Assembly (NCBI GenBank): GCA_018715065.1
Contig: DVMJ01000060.1
Coordinates: 1 to 7,314, forward strand
DNA: 7,314 nt
Origin: Fimiplasma intestinipullorum
GTDB lineage: Bacteria > Bacillota_I > Bacilli_A > Erysipelotrichales > Coprobacillaceae
Reading direction: 5' to 3'
A program made the position numbers and the translations under genes. Of this stretch, positions 6,607 to 7,314 are shown one piece after another; the first letter of the stretch is position 1; each line of letters begins with the position of its first letter. A model generated the notes under the pieces. The model was not told the origin of the DNA. It worked only from the letters and a program-made list of their open reading frames with translations, and did no database searches.

Positions 6607-7090
6607 ACGTCAAATATTCCATGTATCCTTTAGCCTGACGCCTTTGTGAATGCAGGCCACAGCCTAAAAGAATTCCTCCAACCGTAAAGACTTCAGGTAT
6701 GGCATATATCTTCAAAAACATCAAAGATCGCTCAAATCCCAGCAAGATCCAAAGACCGGATAATATGGTCACTCCTGTTAAAGCCACACCCAGCCATTTC
6801 AGCCAAGGTAAGTGGTGCTGAATGGAACGCTGGAACAGCAGCCCCTCCATGATCAGCATGCCTAAGCCAATATAGAAGAGCGGACGGAAAACAAAGGCAA
6901 TCCAAAGAGGAAATTGTTGAATAGCATATCTAGGAAATGGAAAATCAGCCAAATGTATTTGATGATATATTTCTAAAGTCATGATCAAAAGCATCATCAC
7001 ACTGACTGCCACGATCCGGCTTAAAGATCTTGAACGGACTTCCTGGTGGTCAAGCGGAATGCCTAAACCAGTCAATACACCGAAGACCAC
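6605..7090 (-). CDS. Hydrophobic multi-pass membrane protein, probably 5'-truncated
   Basis: Taking the GTG at 7090 as start gives 161 residues with four clear hydrophobic segments (about 25-42, 62-86, 98-118 and 128-147) and a short basic tail (HSQRRQAK). I do not recognise the family. Start evidence is poor: GTG is preceded only by a weak purine stretch, and the next ATG codons lie within the first membrane helix. The frame stays open five codons further up and then meets TAA at 7106-7108, exactly where the 7103-7190 repeat cluster begins. Residues 2-13 (VFGVLTGLGIPL) look like the second half of another membrane helix. The simplest reading is that inserted DNA removed the true N-terminus and promoter, leaving a pseudogene. 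A genuine short GTG-started protein is the alternative. It is convergent with punA. Confidence 0.5.
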   Translation of the reverse strand: MVFGVLTGLGIPLDHQEVRSRSLSRIVAVSVMMLLIMTLEIYHQIHLADFPFPRYAIQQFPLWIAFVFRPLFYIGLGMLIMEGLLFQRSIQHHLPWLKWLGVALTGVTILSGLWILLGFERSLMFLKIYAIPEVFTVGGILLGCGLHSQRRQAKGYMEYLT

Positions 7091-7102
7091 AAAGGTCTCT
7101 GG

Positions 7103-7190
7103 ATATTATGTGGAGTTTATGATTATGTGGAGTTTTTTGATAAAGTATGCTTTATCAGGAGCTTTTTTGTGATAAAACTCCACATAATAT
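7103..7190. repeat. Compound repeat: two tandem and one inverted copy of a 14-bp motif around a small hairpin
   Basis: ATTATGTGGAGTTT occurs at 7105-7118 and again at 7122-7135, offset by 17 bp, and its exact reverse complement is at 7175-7188. The outer copies extend to a perfect 16-bp inverted repeat (7103-7118 against 7175-7190). Between them GATAAAG-TATG-CTTTATC (7139-7156) forms a perfect 7-bp hairpin flanked by six-T runs at 7133-7138 and 7163-7168. The cluster separates a broken membrane gene from a recombinase gene, so an element end, recombinase binding array or small palindromic repeat element are all possible. In RNA, either left copy could pair with the right one. Confidence 0.8.
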
Positions 7191-7210
7191 TTCTTCTGTT
7201 GTACTATTTT

Positions 7211-7225
7211 CTTGTGTAGCACAAG
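7211..7225. promoter_or_regulatory. Short palindrome overlapping the recombinase ribosome binding site
   Basis: CTTGTG-TAG-CACAAG is a perfect 6-bp dyad around three bases. Its right arm shares AAG with the ribosome binding site AAGGAGG (7223-7229), which lies eight bases before the ATG at 7238. It could be an operator or recombinase-binding half-site pair. The 3-base loop makes a weak RNA hairpin that would partly cover the ribosome binding site. Confidence 0.35.
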
Positions 7226-7237
7226 GAGGTAAACAGT

Positions 7238-7314
7238 ATGTACACATTAAAACAATTGATTGACAAAGCTTATGATGAATTATTAGTCGCTGGTTTCTCT
7301 GAAAAAACGGTCTA
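7238..7314 (+). CDS. N-terminus of a probable tyrosine recombinase/integrase (partial, runs off the right edge)
   Basis: The ATG at 7238 has a consensus AAGGAGG eight bases upstream, and the frame is open to the window end, giving 25 complete codons. The start MYTLKQLIDKAYDELL followed by GFSEKTV resembles the first helix and the G-x-S-x-x-T turn of the SAM-like core-binding domain of tyrosine recombinases. No catalytic residues (R-H-R-Y) fall inside the window, so the family call rests on this short pattern and on the repeat-rich DNA just upstream. Other helical DNA-binding proteins could share such a start. That it is a real translated gene is much more certain than what it encodes. Confidence 0.5.
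   Translation, partial: MYTLKQLIDKAYDELLVAGFSEKTV

Noticed and set aside
6981..7172. 63-codon + strand frame across the junction
   Set aside because: It is antisense to the membrane-protein frame and runs through the repeat cluster, with no ribosome binding site or recognisable product.
7103..7190. CRISPR array
   Set aside because: There are only two direct copies of a 14-bp motif, at 17-bp offset with essentially no spacer, and no cas genes.

Overview
The window looks like a stretch of low-to-moderate GC Bacillota (Firmicutes) chromosome. The evidence is strong AGGAGG-type ribosome binding sites, T-rich intrinsic terminators, a tRNA gene that encodes its own CCA, and proteins closest in style to Firmicute families (a YwfO/EF1143-like HD hydrolase, a PunA/PupG-like phosphorylase). 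A gut Erysipelotrichia-type host is a guess that I cannot confirm from the sequence. Ordinary chromosomal genes fill the middle, and what look like fragments of mobile or accessory DNA lie at both edges.

Layout, left to right. The 3' end of an unrecognised + strand gene (2-115) is followed by a weak hairpin terminator. A perfect 30-bp palindrome (206-235) ends the - strand lacZ transcript. A complete GH2 beta-galactosidase gene (317-3319, -) has its own promoter at 3342-3370. Divergent to it is a tRNA-Leu(CAG) gene (3457-3541, +) with a near-consensus promoter and a terminator. A long bidirectional-type hairpin (3621-3660) separates the tRNA from the - strand genes that follow: a flavodoxin-fold/FMN oxidoreductase (3709-4260) and, upstream of it, an HD-domain dNTPase-like phosphohydrolase (4384-5643). 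A compact 99-bp divergent promoter region then leads to punA-type purine nucleoside phosphorylase (5743-6570, +) and its terminator. Convergent with that is a - strand membrane-protein reading frame (6605-7090) with no credible start, whose frame closes at the edge of a repeat cluster (7103-7190). The window ends inside the first codons of a probable tyrosine recombinase (7238 onward, +).

How the genes relate. The HD hydrolase and the purine nucleoside phosphorylase are divergently transcribed and could act in sequence: dNTP to deoxynucleoside, then phosphorolysis of the purine (deoxy)nucleoside. This is an inference from family roles. LacZ appears to be a single-gene unit with no permease or regulator in the window. 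The flavoprotein may be read partly from the HD gene transcript, because no terminator is visible in the 123-bp gap.

The most unusual region is 7090-7240. It combines a truncated membrane gene, two tandem copies and one inverted copy of a 14-bp motif around a small hairpin, and a recombinase gene whose ribosome binding site overlaps a short palindrome. It reads most simply as the end of a mobile element inserted into the membrane gene. I did not find a complete new multi-gene system in this window.
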